A stretch of 64,000 bases of DNA from Pithys albifrons albifrons (taxonomy: Eukaryota > Chordata > Aves > Passeriformes > Thamnophilidae): NCBI RefSeq assembly GCF_047495875.1, contig NC_092462.1, forward strand, positions 32,212,023-32,276,022, in the 5' to 3' direction. The translations under genes were made by a program, and so were the position numbers. Positions 14,282 to 26,700 of the stretch are shown one piece after another (the stretch's first letter is position 1; every line of letters starts with the position of its first letter). The notes beneath the pieces are model-generated. The model was not told where the DNA came from. It saw only the letters and a list, made by a program, of their open reading frames with translations, and did no database searches.

Positions 14282-17200
14282 ACAATACACACACTATGAA
14301 CAGTGGACAGTAGCTAAACCTACAGCTATTTCATATTAATTTTCCTATCAGTATTTGAATTCAAGTAAAGCACTTGAATGTCACAAGTCATTCCAACCAT
14401 TTAAATGATGCGTCCCACTTTCAGACTCTGAATAAAAATAGTTAACAAATAATTTATGTGTTGGGAAAAAAATAAATATTGTGTATTAAGGAATGAGAGT
14501 TTATATGCTTTATATAATTCCATATATCTATGAATCATTCCTATTCAAATGGATCTGACTCACAGAATAGAGCTATAATAAATTTTAACTTTAGTTATGG
14601 TCTCACTTTTGCTGAAGAACTTAACAGCAAATTAGGAGACATTTTAGTATCACTGATATGTAGAGTCACCTAAATAGAGTGTAGCCCATGCGTATGTGTA
14701 GCATCTCAGAAAAAAACAAGTGGATAAAATTAAGCATACTGAAATTCTAAGGCAATAGCTGTAAGAAAAGAGTTCTAAGGATTTGACAACATTCATCTCT
14801 GCTTACAAGATTCTGTGGGTTTTGGTGCTGAATGTTTTGGGGATTTTTTTCCAATTTTAAGCCTTAGAATTTTTTGGGACTTACAGTTTTCTGAATTCTC
14901 AAATAAAAGTGGCAACAGTAACCCCTTCATCTTCAGAAGTGTGTGTGGAAGCATTAAAAACCCCAGCAGCCAGCTACTTAGCAACATGAGTCACCATGGA
15001 CATTATCTGCATCAATTCCACTTTAAATACAGAGTTCATTTAAAGGTCTTTCTTCAGTTATTCAGCACCAACTTGAACTTTGTACTTACCCAAGAGATAA
15101 CTTCACCCTCTGTAATCACAGTCCATGAGAAGCATTTAACACTGTCTGACAGTAAAGACAGCCCATCAGTTGCATCCAGAAAACAATTTTCTTGGGAACT
15201 AGACATTGATAAGGAACTTGTTGCCTCAAAAGCCCCAGAATTAATACTTACTGTATGTGGGGAGCTGTATTTCTTTCACGAATCTATGCTTGCTATTACC
15301 ATGTTCTTCACACATATATCAACATTGACTCTATTATATACTCAAGGCAAAACAAATTTTTCCTTTTTTTTTTCTTCACTGAAGGGCAGAGTGTGGGGTG
15401 GAATTTCTTCTGTCTAGAGGAAAATGATGCTGACATTATCCTTCCCTGCATGTGCTCTGTTGATATTGTAAGGTGCTTCTGTAACAGGGAGCCAAAAAGA
15501 AACAAAATATCTCTCCTCTTTTTTACTGAAGCATTTGAGAGTCACAGTTATGCATCCATGGATTTTACTCCATGTACTAGATGTACAGATTTGTAAAAAT
15601 TACAAGAAAGGACACTCCATGTTATGTCTTATATGACACAGAAAGGATTTTCTGAAAAATTATGTCACAAAATTCTTAGCCTTTTTATTGTGTTTACCAT
15701 AACTTATCACAACATATTTTAAGAAAAAGACTGCTAAAAAAATATTTTATTTCCTCACAGTCACAGACTAAAGACAGTGTTTGTATGTTTTCTCTTTAAT
15801 ACACTTGTTTCAGTTTTGTCAGACAGAGCCAATTTTCTTTTTTTTTTACCTCTTATGTACAATTACCTAACAGCACATTCATTAAGAATGCATATGATTG
15901 CTGAAGCAGTCTGGATTACAGTTTCTAGCGCAGAACTTGATGGTCCATGAGTGGAAGACAACAGCTCAGTCCCAACAGATGTGAAGAGAAGGCAAGTAGC
16001 TTACAGAAACAGTGGGGAAAAGGGAAGCAGCAATTTTAAAGCATGTGGCTCTGAATAGTAAAGCATTATCCTAAGAATCCTCAGAGGAAGGACATTGCTG
16101 ATATCAAAAGTTAGGTATTGAATTTGTCATGAAGAGATAAAAAAAGTGCATAGATTTTGCCCTAAGTTAACACTGAGAGTTGCCTTCAGCTTAACTAACT
16201 CTGCATGGAAAAGTTCTACATATTACAAATATTAAGTAGATAACTTTTGAAAACCTTTCAAAACATTCTAAGTTAATGCTTATAGCTATATAACTAAATG
16301 AACAAGTTCACATCTACTGCTGCTAAAAGCCTCACTCAAAAAAAGACAAAACCCCCACACAGATTACAGCTGTTAATAATTTAAATATTTGAGGACAAAA
16401 GAGATTTGGAAATTAGTGTAGCTATCCTAATATGAAGATGATGTTAAAAAGGTATTTATTATTCAACTATCAGTTAGTTCCAGATTCTTGTAGTTATCTA
16501 TTTTATCCTTATCATCTTATCTACAGTAATTGCAGTTTGGATTTGTGACACATTTCTGTGTTTTATAATATATAATAAAAGTCAAACAGACTTCAATCAT
16601 CTGATGATTTGAAAGAAAAGCTGCAACCACTACTAACATGAACAACTAGAGCCACTGCATGCACAGTGAGAGAGCCAGTTTGAAACATGCTACTAAAGTA
16701 AGCAAGATGTTATTCTTTTCCTTTCCTATTGCAGCCTTGTGTAATGCTCCAATATACAACCTACTCACAATACCAGACTTCCTTTTAAGGGCAGCTGTAG
16801 CATCCATGTTCTTGCTGAAAGAAAGCTAAATCTGTGTCTTCCTGGCACACAAGAGTTCATCACAAAACTGTTATCACTTCGTGTTCTCAGCTACAGAAAG
16901 CAAGAAATTTAAAGAGCAAGCAACAGCTGAGCAAAAATCAGCTCCTGGTCAAGAGGAGTCATGGCAGCCCCCTGATGATAGGAGCTGTCTGGCACAGAAG
17001 TCTAATGGATTTATGATTAAAACAGCAGTGAGGGGCTAGCAGCACAAAAATAATGACTTTTCACAGCAGCTATCATATCTGCAGAAGAAAAACTGCATTT
17101 TTATTGCCTCAGAAAGCGCGAGCGTACACAATCCAAACCCACAATGCCTCTGTGTGTTAGACATTCACTACAACTTCCATCATGTAAACAGCACTGCACA

Positions 17201-17936
17201 AAACACCCAGGAGTGGCATCCTCCTCCTTTTTTGTTTGTGTGGTTTCCTGGGGGATATTTTTGTTTTCTTTTCTTTTGCAAGTCACAACTGAAATCAAAT
17301 AAATTGTATGAAACTGACATTATCACAGCATTGCAGAGATTATCCATATTATCTACAAAACAACCTAAATCTCTTCTGGATATAGGTATGGATCTAGTTT
17401 CCATGAAAACTGGAGTTCATGTTCACTTTGAAAAGGAAACAGTGGGATTTTTAACATTCTCTCCAGAGAAAGAATCGAGTGCAGACGAAGTAGAACTTTT
17501 AAAAAAATCATTAGCTGTTTTTTAAGGAATACAGAGATGATCTGTGTAAATGTGAAGCACATCACAATTTTAAAAAAAGCTTTAGGATACATCTATGATA
17601 GTTTTTATTCATCACCACCATTTTATGTCCTTTATAGAACTATGTTAAACAAAAAAACCTTATACAGCAAATGTACTCCAGCATATTTTTCATGGGTCCT
17701 GTGACCTACATTGCATGGCACTCCAACCTACAATGATGGAGAAAGCTCTGGCATTACCGAAAATAAGAAGCTTAAGAAACGGGTAGAGGAATTGAAAACT
17801 GTGACTATGACCACTGCAGGTAACCCAAGGTTGTCTCATACACTACAGAAGGGAGAGAAAGAGATACTGATACACACTGTACAGAGTTGCATAAAAAGTC
17901 TAGTGTAATACTAACAGCCTGCAGTTTTTACCTAGT

Positions 17937-17978
17937 TCAGAACTAAAAGTATAGAGGTCAGAACTAAAAGTATAGAGT
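17937..17978. repeat. 21-bp tandem duplication
   Basis: Two adjacent copies of TCAGAACTAAAAGTATAGAG plus one base, 17937-17957 and 17958-17978, differing only at the last base. Confidence 0.92.
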
Positions 17979-19525
17979 TATAATAGATTTAATTTCATAT
18001 GACATTTCATTCTGTCTCTACAGCAACAATACTGATTTGTGTGCTTCAAGATGGCAGAAACACAGTGAAGTATTAAATAGTGTGGGATCCAGTCAATTAA
18101 AAATTTCAATTTTTCTACTGAAAGTATTGGGAAAAATATAAATAATTTTATTAGAAACTCTAATTGGTAAGAAATAAAAGATATATCCTATAAAAAAGTT
18201 ACTAGTTTGATAACTGGCAACTTACTTGACCTAGGTGGAATTATTTTACATGTTTAATCTCTCTGTGTTTTATTCATTTCCTCCTCAACTCATCAGTTAT
18301 TTGTAATCCTCACACATTGAACAAGCTACACTTTCTCTTACTTTACTGATCCTGTTATGGAATTTAAAGTTCACTAGAATCCTAGCCATTTTTGGTTTGG
18401 TTTTTTTTTTCTTTTTCTTGTGGTTAAAATCAACAGCGTAACTCTCTTTTTCAGAGGGTCACATCTTCCAAAGCAAAAAGCCCAATATTTCCTCAGAAGT
18501 GCACGTACCAGGAACTGCATTCACACAATGTCCTGATAACCCTGCACAAATACGAGCATGATAAGATTACAATCAAATGAAGATTAGGAGTGACTTTTTA
18601 CTGTTTCTTAATTCAGCAGTACTTTTGTACTCAGCACATTGTTTACTTAACTGTACTCCAATGAAAATACTATTGTAGTTGTAATAATATAAAATATTTT
18701 GGCTTATCTTACTTTTCTTTTAGCAAGTGGATGAATGAGTCACCCTACCTGGATTTTCTTTCAATTGCCACTTCATTCTGCCATATGCAAAGAAAAGAAA
18801 AAGCAAGCCAAGTTTTCACTTAGAGAAAAGAATTATTGTGCAAAGAGAGTTCACCAATCTGAGCAAACATATGTTTATAGTATTTAGTATTTCAATTCTC
18901 TCTGATATGCCCATAATAATTATGTCTTTCAGAATTATGAAAGAAAAATATTTATCCATCTGTTATAAACTTCTGGTACCAAATTAAGGATATATCCAAA
19001 AGTAACCCCTAAAAAATCAAATTTGTTATCAAAAGTTGATACTAGATATACAAAAAAATGGAATATCATTTAATTAGAAAATGAAAGCAAGAATGAAAAC
19101 AAATGTGTATTTGAGGTACACACAAAACTCAAAACAGAAAAACAAAACAAACAGGAAAAAAGTTATTTTGAAACAAAAATCTTGTGTGAAGGTCTCTCCA
19201 GGAAGTCATCAAAGGAAATGCAGCATTCAAATGACATAGTTCAACTATTCCTTAATTTACTGAAGAGTTCAGTCAATGTACCCCTATTCACAGATTAGAG
19301 TTTTTCACAATGTGTTGCTGCAATGGTAGACAGATAGAGGATACAAGAGTTTAGGATCTCTCCCCTTTCACCCACCCACAGGAAATAGGTATAATAACAA
19401 CTACTGCCTCACAAAATATCCAAAACCAGATTATCAACCACATTGCTTGGTTCAGAACTACATCCATCCTGATGCCGGTTATGCGACGGTTATTTTTCTT
19501 CCAAACTGAAAAGACTTTAACTGAA

Positions 19526-19557
19526 AATCATAGAATCATAGAATCATAGAATCATAG
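19526..19557 (-). repeat. CR1 copy A terminal octamer array
   Basis: Four head-to-tail copies of AATCATAG on the plus strand (ATTCTATG-type on the minus strand) at the very 3' end of CR1 copy A. This is the diagnostic CR1 terminus recognised by its reverse transcriptase. Copy B ends with three units. Confidence 0.93.
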
Positions 19558-19626
19558 AATCGATTGGGTTGGAAAAGACCTCCGAGATCATCGAGTCCAA
19601 CCCTTGGTCCAACTCCAGTCCATTTA

Positions 19627-22375
19627 CTAGATCATGGCACTCAGTGTCACGTCCAATCTGCGTTTAAAAATCTCTAGGGATGGTGAATCCACCACCTCTC
19701 TGGGTAGGCCCTTCCAATGCCTGATTACTCTCTCTGGAAAGATATTTTTTCTGATATCCAACTTAAATTTCCCCTGGCAGACCTTAAGACCGTGCCCCCT
19801 TGTCCTATTGCTGAGTGCCTGGGAGAAGAGACACACCCCCACCTGGCCAGAACTTCCCTTCAGGTAGTTATAGACAGTGATGAGGTCACCTCTGAGCCTC
19901 CTCTTCTCCAGGCTAAACAACCCCAGCTCCTTCAGCCTCTCCCCATAGGATGTATGCTCCAGTCCCTTCACCAACCTTGTTGCTCTTCTCTGGACTCACT
20001 CCAGCACATCAATATCCTTTCTGAACTGAGGGTCCCAGAACTGAACACAGTACTCAAGGTGTGGCCTCACCAACGCAGAGTACAGGGGAAGGATCACTTC
20101 CCTGGTCCTGCTGGCCACGCTATTTTTGATACAGGCCAGGATCTCATTGGCCTTCTTGGCCACCTGGGCACACTGTTGGCTCATGTTGAGCTTCCTGCCA
20201 GTTAGTACCCCCAAGGTCCCTTTCTGCCTGGCTGCTCTCCAGCCACTCTGTGCCCAGCCTGTAGCGCTGCATGGGGTTGTTGTGGCCAAAGTGCAGGACC
20301 CGGCACTTGGCCTTGTTGAACTTCATCCCATTGGAATCAGCCCATCTCTCAAGTCTATCCAGATCCCTCTGCAGAGCCCTCCTGCCTTCCAGCAGGTCGA
20401 CACTCCCTTCCAACTTGGTATCATCAGCAAATTTGCGGATGATGGACTCAATCCCCTCATCTAAATCATCAATAAAGATGTTAAACAGGACTGGACCCAA
20501 CACAGACCCCTGGGGAACACCACTAGTGGCCGGCCGCCAGCTGGATGCAGCTCCATTCACCAGCACTCTCTGGGCCCGACCCTCCAGCCAGCTCCTAATC
20601 CAGGAGAGGGTACACTTGTCCAAGCCATGGGCTACCAGCTTTTTCAGGAGTATATTATGGGAGACAGTATCAAAGGCCTTGCTGAAGTCCAGATAGACCA
20701 CATCCACAGCCTTCCCCTCATCCACCAGGTGGGTCACTTAACCGTAAAAAGAGATCAGGTTGGTCAGACAGGATCCGCCTCTCCTAAACCCATGCTGGCT
20801 GGGTCTAATCCCTTGTCCACCCTGAAGGTGCTGTGTGATTGCACTCAGGATGAACTGCTCCATAACCCTGCCAGGCACGGAGGTCAGGCTGACAGGCCTG
20901 TAGTTGCCAGGGTCCTGCTTGCAGCCCTTTTTGTGGATTGGGGTGACATTCACCAACCTCCAATCATCTGGGACCTCCCCAGAGAGCCAGGACTGTTGGA
21001 AGATGGAGAGTGGTTTGGCAAGCTCTTCTGCCAGCTCCCTCATCACCCTGGGATGGATCCCGTCTGGTCCCATAGACTTGTTAGGATCCAGCTGGCTCAG
21101 TAAGTCAGTAACTATTTCCTCCTGGAATACAGGAGGGCTATTCAGCTCCCTCTCCTCTACCAGCTTCAGAGGCCAGTTGTCTTGAGGGCCACCTGTCTTA
21201 CTGGTGAAAACTGAGGCAAAGTAGGTGTTAAGTACCTCAACCTTCTCCTCATCTTCCTTAAATGTATTTCCCTCCATGTCCAACAGAGAATGGAGGTTTT
21301 CCTTTCCACTCCTTTTGTTATTAATGTATTTATAAAAGGACTTTTTGTTATCCCTAACTGAATTAGCCAAATTTACTTCAAATTCCACTTTTCTTTCCCT
21401 AATTTTTTTCCTGCATGACCTAGCTCTATCTGTAAATTCATCGTAAGTAGCCAGCCCTTTTTTCCATAGTCTGTAAACTTTCTTTTTATCCCTGATTTCT
21501 TGCAGAATCTCCCTATTTAACCAAGCTGGCCGTCTTCCTCTCCGGCTGGCCTTTTGGCACACTGGGACAGCCTGTTGCTGTGCACTCAATTTTTCCTTCT
21601 TGAAACATGTCCAATCCTCCTGGACCTCCTTGCCTTTAAGGGTTGTTTCCCAGGGTATGCTCTGAATCAGTTCTTTGAGTAGGCCAAAATCTGCCCTCCG
21701 GAAGTCCAGTGTAGAGGTTTTAATGGTGGCTCTCCTTACATCCCTGAGGACTGAAAATTCTATTATTTCATGGTCACTATGCCCCAGGCGGCCTCCAACC
21801 ACTACATCATCTACCAGCCCCTCTCTGTTTGTAAACAGTAGGTCTATCAGGGCCTTACTCCTGGTAGGCTCATTTACCAGTTGATGAAGGAAATTGTCCT
21901 CTATACACTCCAGGAACCTCCTTGACTGCCTCTTCTCTGCAGTATGAAGCTCCCAGCAGATATCTGGCAGGTTAAAGTCACCCACAAGAACAAGGGCTGG
22001 AGACTTTGAGACATCCGCCAGCTGCTTGTAGAATAATTCATCTCCTTCATCATCCTGGTTGGGTGGTCTGTAACAGACTCCCACAAGGGTGTCAGCCTTG
22101 TTGGCTCTCCCCCTGATTCTGGCCCACAGGCACTCAACTTTGCCCTGCTGATCTCAACTTCAACAGAGTCAAGACACTCTCTAACATATAAAGCCACCCC
22201 TCCACCTCTCCTTCCCTGCCTATCGTTTCTGAAGAGGTTGTAGCCCCCCATAGCAGCACTCCAGTCATGTGATTCATCCCACCACGTTTCTGTGACAGCA
22301 ACTATGTCATAGTTTTCCTGCTGCACTATGGCTTCCAGCTCCTCATGGAAGGAAACAGAAATTCCACAGGTACTA
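19627..22375 (-). pseudogene. CR1 ORF2 (endonuclease and reverse transcriptase), broken
   Basis: Remains of the single CR1 polyprotein that nicks DNA and reverse-transcribes its RNA at the target site. Endonuclease motifs in order: VTETWWDES, RRGGGVALYVRE, VLVGDFNLPDICWE and GHSDHEI. Reverse transcriptase motifs: [41 protein letters not shown] near 20690, [14 protein letters not shown], and the catalytic-type FADD at 20431-20420. The C-terminal part carries [13 protein letters not shown] and [12 protein letters not shown], ending at a TAG at 19627. Lesions seen: a frameshift near 22085-22140 within the endonuclease, a TAA stop at about 20738-20740 just before the YLDFSKAF block (the other copy has CAG-type sense sequence there), a frameshift near 20230 and a further stop or shift near 19990. 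It cannot make an intact protein. The first part of the endonuclease is missing. Confidence 0.93.
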
Positions 22376-22400
22376 CATACACCTGGGCCAGTGATTGAGC

Positions 22401-22975
22401 TGGCTACTTATTAAAGTTGGGGGGGAAAAAACACAATACCACTGAAGAATGTCAATTAACACATTACTGTAACTGCTATTTTTCACACAAAAGAGACAAC
22501 TTGACAATTTAAGGCCATTAAAATTTTGTGGAGTAGTGGGGGCAGGGAGGGAGTCCTCAACAGGAATGTATTACTTTGTGTGTTATAACCTGAATTCTGC
22601 TTCTGGTAACTTACCTACCCAAATTTCTCTGCAAAAATTAGACATTGATCATTTTAACATTCTGTCAAGAATCTTTTCCCAGATATCAAAACTTTTACTT
22701 GAGAGAGACGGGCTAAATATATGACATTCTTGAATCATAATATTTCTATGGCTAGATACTGAATGCAGAAGTAAAAATGGGTGCACCTTAGAGTTTTCAA
22801 GCATGAAAACCTTCTCTATCACTGCAAAATAAAATAATAAGCTAGAACTTTAAAATATGCATTTTATAAATATGTATAATGTGCATGTGTCACAGTCTTA
22901 AAAACTCATGCAACACTTTTTTACCCCTCAATACCTCTTTTCATATTTTCCTAAGTTGAAGGGAAAGTAACTTAC
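22401..22975. other. Unique intron 2 sequence between CR1 A and exon 2
   Basis: AT-rich spacer of about 575 bp, holding the exon 2 donor at its upper end. No gene or repeat recognised. Confidence 0.6.
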
Positions 22976-23171
22976 TTGCAAATGTCATCTTCTGGGTCTT
23001 CAAGCCCAAATCTTTCATCAAAAGTAAGCTGTATCCATACATTTTCATCTAGTGCTACCAATCTCCACACTAGTACAGTATTGCGTGGGTATGTGTGTGG
23101 AAACTTGGGACTGTGAATACTTCCATTAGTAGTCACAGTTATTATCTTCTCATGGTGAGGATCCTGCACAC
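22976..23171 (-). CDS. PDGFC: PDGFC exon 2 (N-terminal half of CUB domain)
   Basis: A 196-nt internal exon: two bases completing a Gly codon, 64 full codons from VQDPHHEK to EDPEDDIC, and the first two bases (AA) of the Lys codon finished by exon 3. Motifs seen are IITVTTNGSIHSP, with an N-G-S glycosylation sequon, HTYPRNTVLVWRLVA, WIQLTFDERFGLEDP and the terminal DDIC cysteine. The acceptor is TTTACTATAG and the donor AA|GTAAGT at 22975-22970. The exon starts after the first base of a codon (phase 1 intron before it) and ends in phase 2, matching the one base contributed by exon 3. The 64-codon length places the terminal cysteine at residue 104 if exon 1 encodes 40 residues as in human (known of the family, not seen here). 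The preceding exon with the signal peptide is outside the window. Confidence 0.96.
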
Positions 23172-25565
23172 CTATAGTAAAGACAGAAAACAGATGCATT
23201 AATACTCACTCCTTCTTTTCCCAATGTGTTTATGTAGAATGCACAGATAAAGATGCTTTTATTTTGTTTTCTTTCCTTTATCTTTCAAAAACTTCTGCTT
23301 GAAAAGTCCATACAGTAAAAAACACTTGAAAGTGATAAGTATTGTTTTGCTGGCGAAACGTTACTCAAACCTAAGTCTGTTCTGCTTTCAGGAAGCAGAA
23401 CAGAAGTTCAAGTGGAAATAACAGAAATGTGACTGCAAACACTTCACTGCAAGACTGGATTTCTCATGTCCACCAGTCCAAGGGCTATGTCATGCAATCT
23501 GCTGCTGGTTTCAGTTCTTGGTTACTGGAGGTTGCAAAGAGATCGTGCAAGAGTACAGGGAGAGGTCTGCACACACCTACCACAAAAGGGATGGTTCAAA
23601 TTTGTCTCCTATTAATGGAGACTGTCCTACATTTATCGGGTCCAGTGATATGGATTTTGATGACTCTCCTTCCTCAGGCCTGTATCAGAGCAAAGTTGTC
23701 CCCATACAGGAATGAAAGTGGGACATGCTTGGATAACCTGGGAAAGTATAAGAAATTGGCATTCCTCAAACTTGTTCACAGCATTGTAGGGCTAAATATA
23801 TGTAAAACCAAGTGAGCATTTCAAAATACACCAGGAAACTAATTCAAAAGAAATAAGGCAAATATGTTTGATTTTTAAAGCCCTCAGTAACACTGAAACT
23901 ACTGAAAAGATCAAAACCACCCCTTTATGCTATAGGACATGACTTTATTATCTAAAAACCTGTATATAGTCAGGTTGGTATTTCAGGCAGTAAGTTATAG
24001 GAATTCTTGGAGTTATCTATTAATAACTTTTGTAACAAAATGAGTGTAGTTTTGTACTGCAGAATTCATATTACCTTGTTTTCAGCTATTCTTTGTCTTT
24101 TTCAGTTAGATAACTTATTTTTCTGATTTCTTTTTTGATAACCAGTATTATGTGAACATTTATTTGAAGTTATAAAAGACATACATACTTCAGTCTACTA
24201 TGAAAATACACGCTGCAATTATACCTTATTATAGCTACATATAAAGGTTGACAGCTAAATGAATGAAGGCCACAGAAACTCCATTGCTATTTTAAAAGAA
24301 TTAATGTATACTTAAATATAATTTAAAGTCTGACAGACTTGCCTTTTACTCCTTTGGATTTGTGCTTTCTATTTGTGGTATGAAACTGGCAAAATTTCTT
24401 TTAACTAGAATGGCTTCTTATAAAAAACTGATGCAGTGTGGTCTTGCCAGTGTCCCTACATGCTTGCAGAGGACTGACTGCAGTAAGAGAGGACAGCATG
24501 CAATAATAAGAAAAAAAGGCATAAACACAGAATTCCTAATTTAGATATTTCACTGGGTTTTTCTTAGCTGAGTCATAAGCATTTTTCTGTAATGTACAGT
24601 CTGTCAGCTGAGAGCTGCACACAAAACATGGGAGCCAACAATAATAAAAATTACTTTCCCAGAGATTAGTACACCACAGTGCTATTTCCAAAGTCTTCAG
24701 AGGAGCACCATTTCAGATAAACACGTCAAACCATGGTATCTGATGACACTATATTCAGTGGTGCATTTTGGCTTTCAAAGCACAAACAGGATTACAAAGC
24801 AGGATATACTTCACAACATATTAAAAAGTCTTTTCTTTTGCACCATCAGGACACTGATTACAGCACTGCAACTGAGGACTGTAAACAGTCCAGGCATATG
24901 AAATGAGAAGTCAATAAAAAGGGCCAAGCGAATAAAATTTACTTGGCAATTTAGTTAAAAGAAATTACTGGAACCGGCAGTACCTTCAAGCTCCTCCATC
25001 TGTAATGGAAAAATATCTATTTACTTTAGCACACAACAGCATTACATGAACATATCAAATTCCCATACACACACCACTTGCTCCATTTCAAATATTTGCT
25101 CTAGCGTGGTGGAATTTCTTCTCCAAAAGAATTATTTTGAATGACTACAAAGGCAAGTAATTGCTGTCACTGGATAACGAAGCTTGTTATTTCTCTTCAG
25201 ATAAGCTTCAATATTCCTTTTTATCTGTTTTACATAAATTGTGGCAGTGTACCTCAAAAAGCTAGCCTTGTTCTACTGACTTCAGGTATGTTCTTAAAAT
25301 TTCCTTTGAGTAGACTGTGTGAGAAGCAAAGCTACCTGAACAAAGCTGAAATGAGACTATAGTGTCTGGTCTTTGTGGAATGACTTTGCAATTCCTGGCT
25401 TTATTTTAGGTAGAAATAAGTCCAAGTTATACTGAAAGTGGAGTAATAAGCTCAACTCAGATTTACAGTGGCCAGTTGTGTATCTCCAAAGCTATAGACA
25501 TAGCTGCTGTGGTCTGTCTGCCTTTCTATTAACATCCATTCTCCCCACCCTGCCCCACCACTGTC

Positions 25566-25599
25566 AAAAAAAAAAAAAAAAAGAAATAGAAAAAAAAAG
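25566..25599. repeat. A-rich tract
   Basis: Seventeen A, then GAAATAG, then a further A run. Confidence 0.93.
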
Positions 25600-26668
25600 A
25601 TTATTACTGTACAAACAGCATTGAGTAACTCTGAAGTATCAGTTTAGGCAAGGACTGAGATAGGCAAGGCACCATCTCAACCAAGAGGCCACAGTATCAT
25701 GCAAAGGCAATGGTGACAGACAAGGACCAAAACAATGTATTTGTATCTTCAGTAAGAAGCTTTATCAAATGATGAGCAACTGAGATTCACTCAGGAGAAA
25801 GTCCTGGAAATGAGCAAAAAAATCCCTGAGTTGACCCACGAATATGACATGCTTACACTTACTAGGAAAGGACAGCACAGACTTATAGCCTGAAATTGAA
25901 GAATGAGTTGGTGCAGTTGTCTTTGATGTGGTACAAGATGCTATCACCAGATTTATATATCTATCAATGCAAAAAGTCTGCTCCTGAAAATAACAAGATT
26001 CCAGGCATTCTGGAAGCACAGCAGTGCCTAATCCTTCCACCAATCTGTAATGCAGATGAAAAACTATGGTATCACCAAACAGATCAGCAAATGCCACTGT
26101 AAACTGAAATTAAACCCACCAACTAGACAAGCTCATTCCTGCCTACTTCAAAGTAGTTCTCTTCCCCCATGGGCACAACACATTTCACAAAGATCAGTGC
26201 TGACACTTTTCAAATATAGCAAATGGCTATTTCTTAGTACACTGTAATCTATACATTTTAGCAAGGGTCATGGGTAAAACACAAAAAATGCATACAGTTC
26301 AGGAACAGATGAGGAGCTGCAGAGGAAGAGAGGAGCACTGTGGGTGGAGTAATGGCCTCGGCACTGATTCATTTAAAAGGTCACTCAGTGATGGTAAAAT
26401 TAATTTTTAAACTCTTTTGCTAAACCTATATTAAATTCACAACAGGACAAGAGTACTGCTAATTACACACTGTCAGTATATAGCATTCTATAGCCCTAAA
26501 TTATGAAAAACAACTTTTAGGCCTTCAGAAACAGCATTAGCTCATGTATGTCACTGCTTAGAAAAAATAAAGGCAAATTCAAACATAAGTCTGAATTCCA
26601 AATATTTACCAAATAACATTAGAAATTCCTTCAGATATAATGTTGCAGTTTGAGTCCTCTGCTTTGAC

Positions 26669-26700
26669 TCATTACCACAGAAGTTCATTACCACAGAACT
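26669..26700. repeat. 16-bp tandem duplication
   Basis: TCATTACCACAGAAGT at 26669-26684 is followed by TCATTACCACAGAACT at 26685-26700, with one mismatch. Confidence 0.9.

Larger units (their letters stand above)
4523..19525. other. Unique intron 2 sequence, no gene recognised
   Basis: About 15 kb of AT-rich sequence with only short tracts: T-rich at 7708-7726, an ATT/ATTAC-rich stretch at 10685-10745, poly-T near 11760 and 12140, and three small tandem duplications listed separately. A slightly GC-richer stretch lies at about 5380-5540. The longest frame here (200 codons, plus strand, 14815-15417) is Phe- and Ser-rich, antisense to PDGFC and shows no domain. Confidence 0.7.
19526..22400 (-). 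mobile_element. CR1 LINE copy A, 5'-truncated, sense to PDGFC
   Basis: Chicken-repeat-1 non-LTR retrotransposon. Read on the minus strand it runs from the middle of the ORF2 endonuclease region (near 22400), through the reverse transcriptase, to the typical 3' end: the stretch reading AATGGACTGGAGTTGGACC on the minus strand, then GATCTCGGAGGTCTTTTCC, then four ATTCTATG octamers ending at 19526. There is no poly-A tail, as expected for CR1. The 5' boundary is approximate; coding similarity fades near 22400 where an A- and G-rich stretch begins. The insertion lies about 575 bp downstream of the PDGFC exon 2 donor. It is one of the least decayed copies in the window and closely similar to copy B, so both belong to a relatively young subfamily. 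Confidence 0.95.
4523..22975 (-). other. PDGFC: PDGFC intron 2 (complete, about 18.5 kb)
   Basis: The interval between the exon 2 donor (GTAAGT at 22975-22970) and the exon 3 acceptor (pyrimidine tract plus CAG ending at 4523). It is a phase 2 intron, splitting a Lys codon AA|G. It contains the large sense-oriented CR1 copy A at 19526-22400; the rest is mostly unique AT-rich sequence. Confidence 0.93.

Noticed and set aside
20126..21103. Long plus-strand open frames of 90-162 codons across CR1 copy A, and matching minus-strand frames across copy B
   Set aside because: They are antisense shadows of CR1 ORF2; both copies show the same antisense frames because they share sequence.
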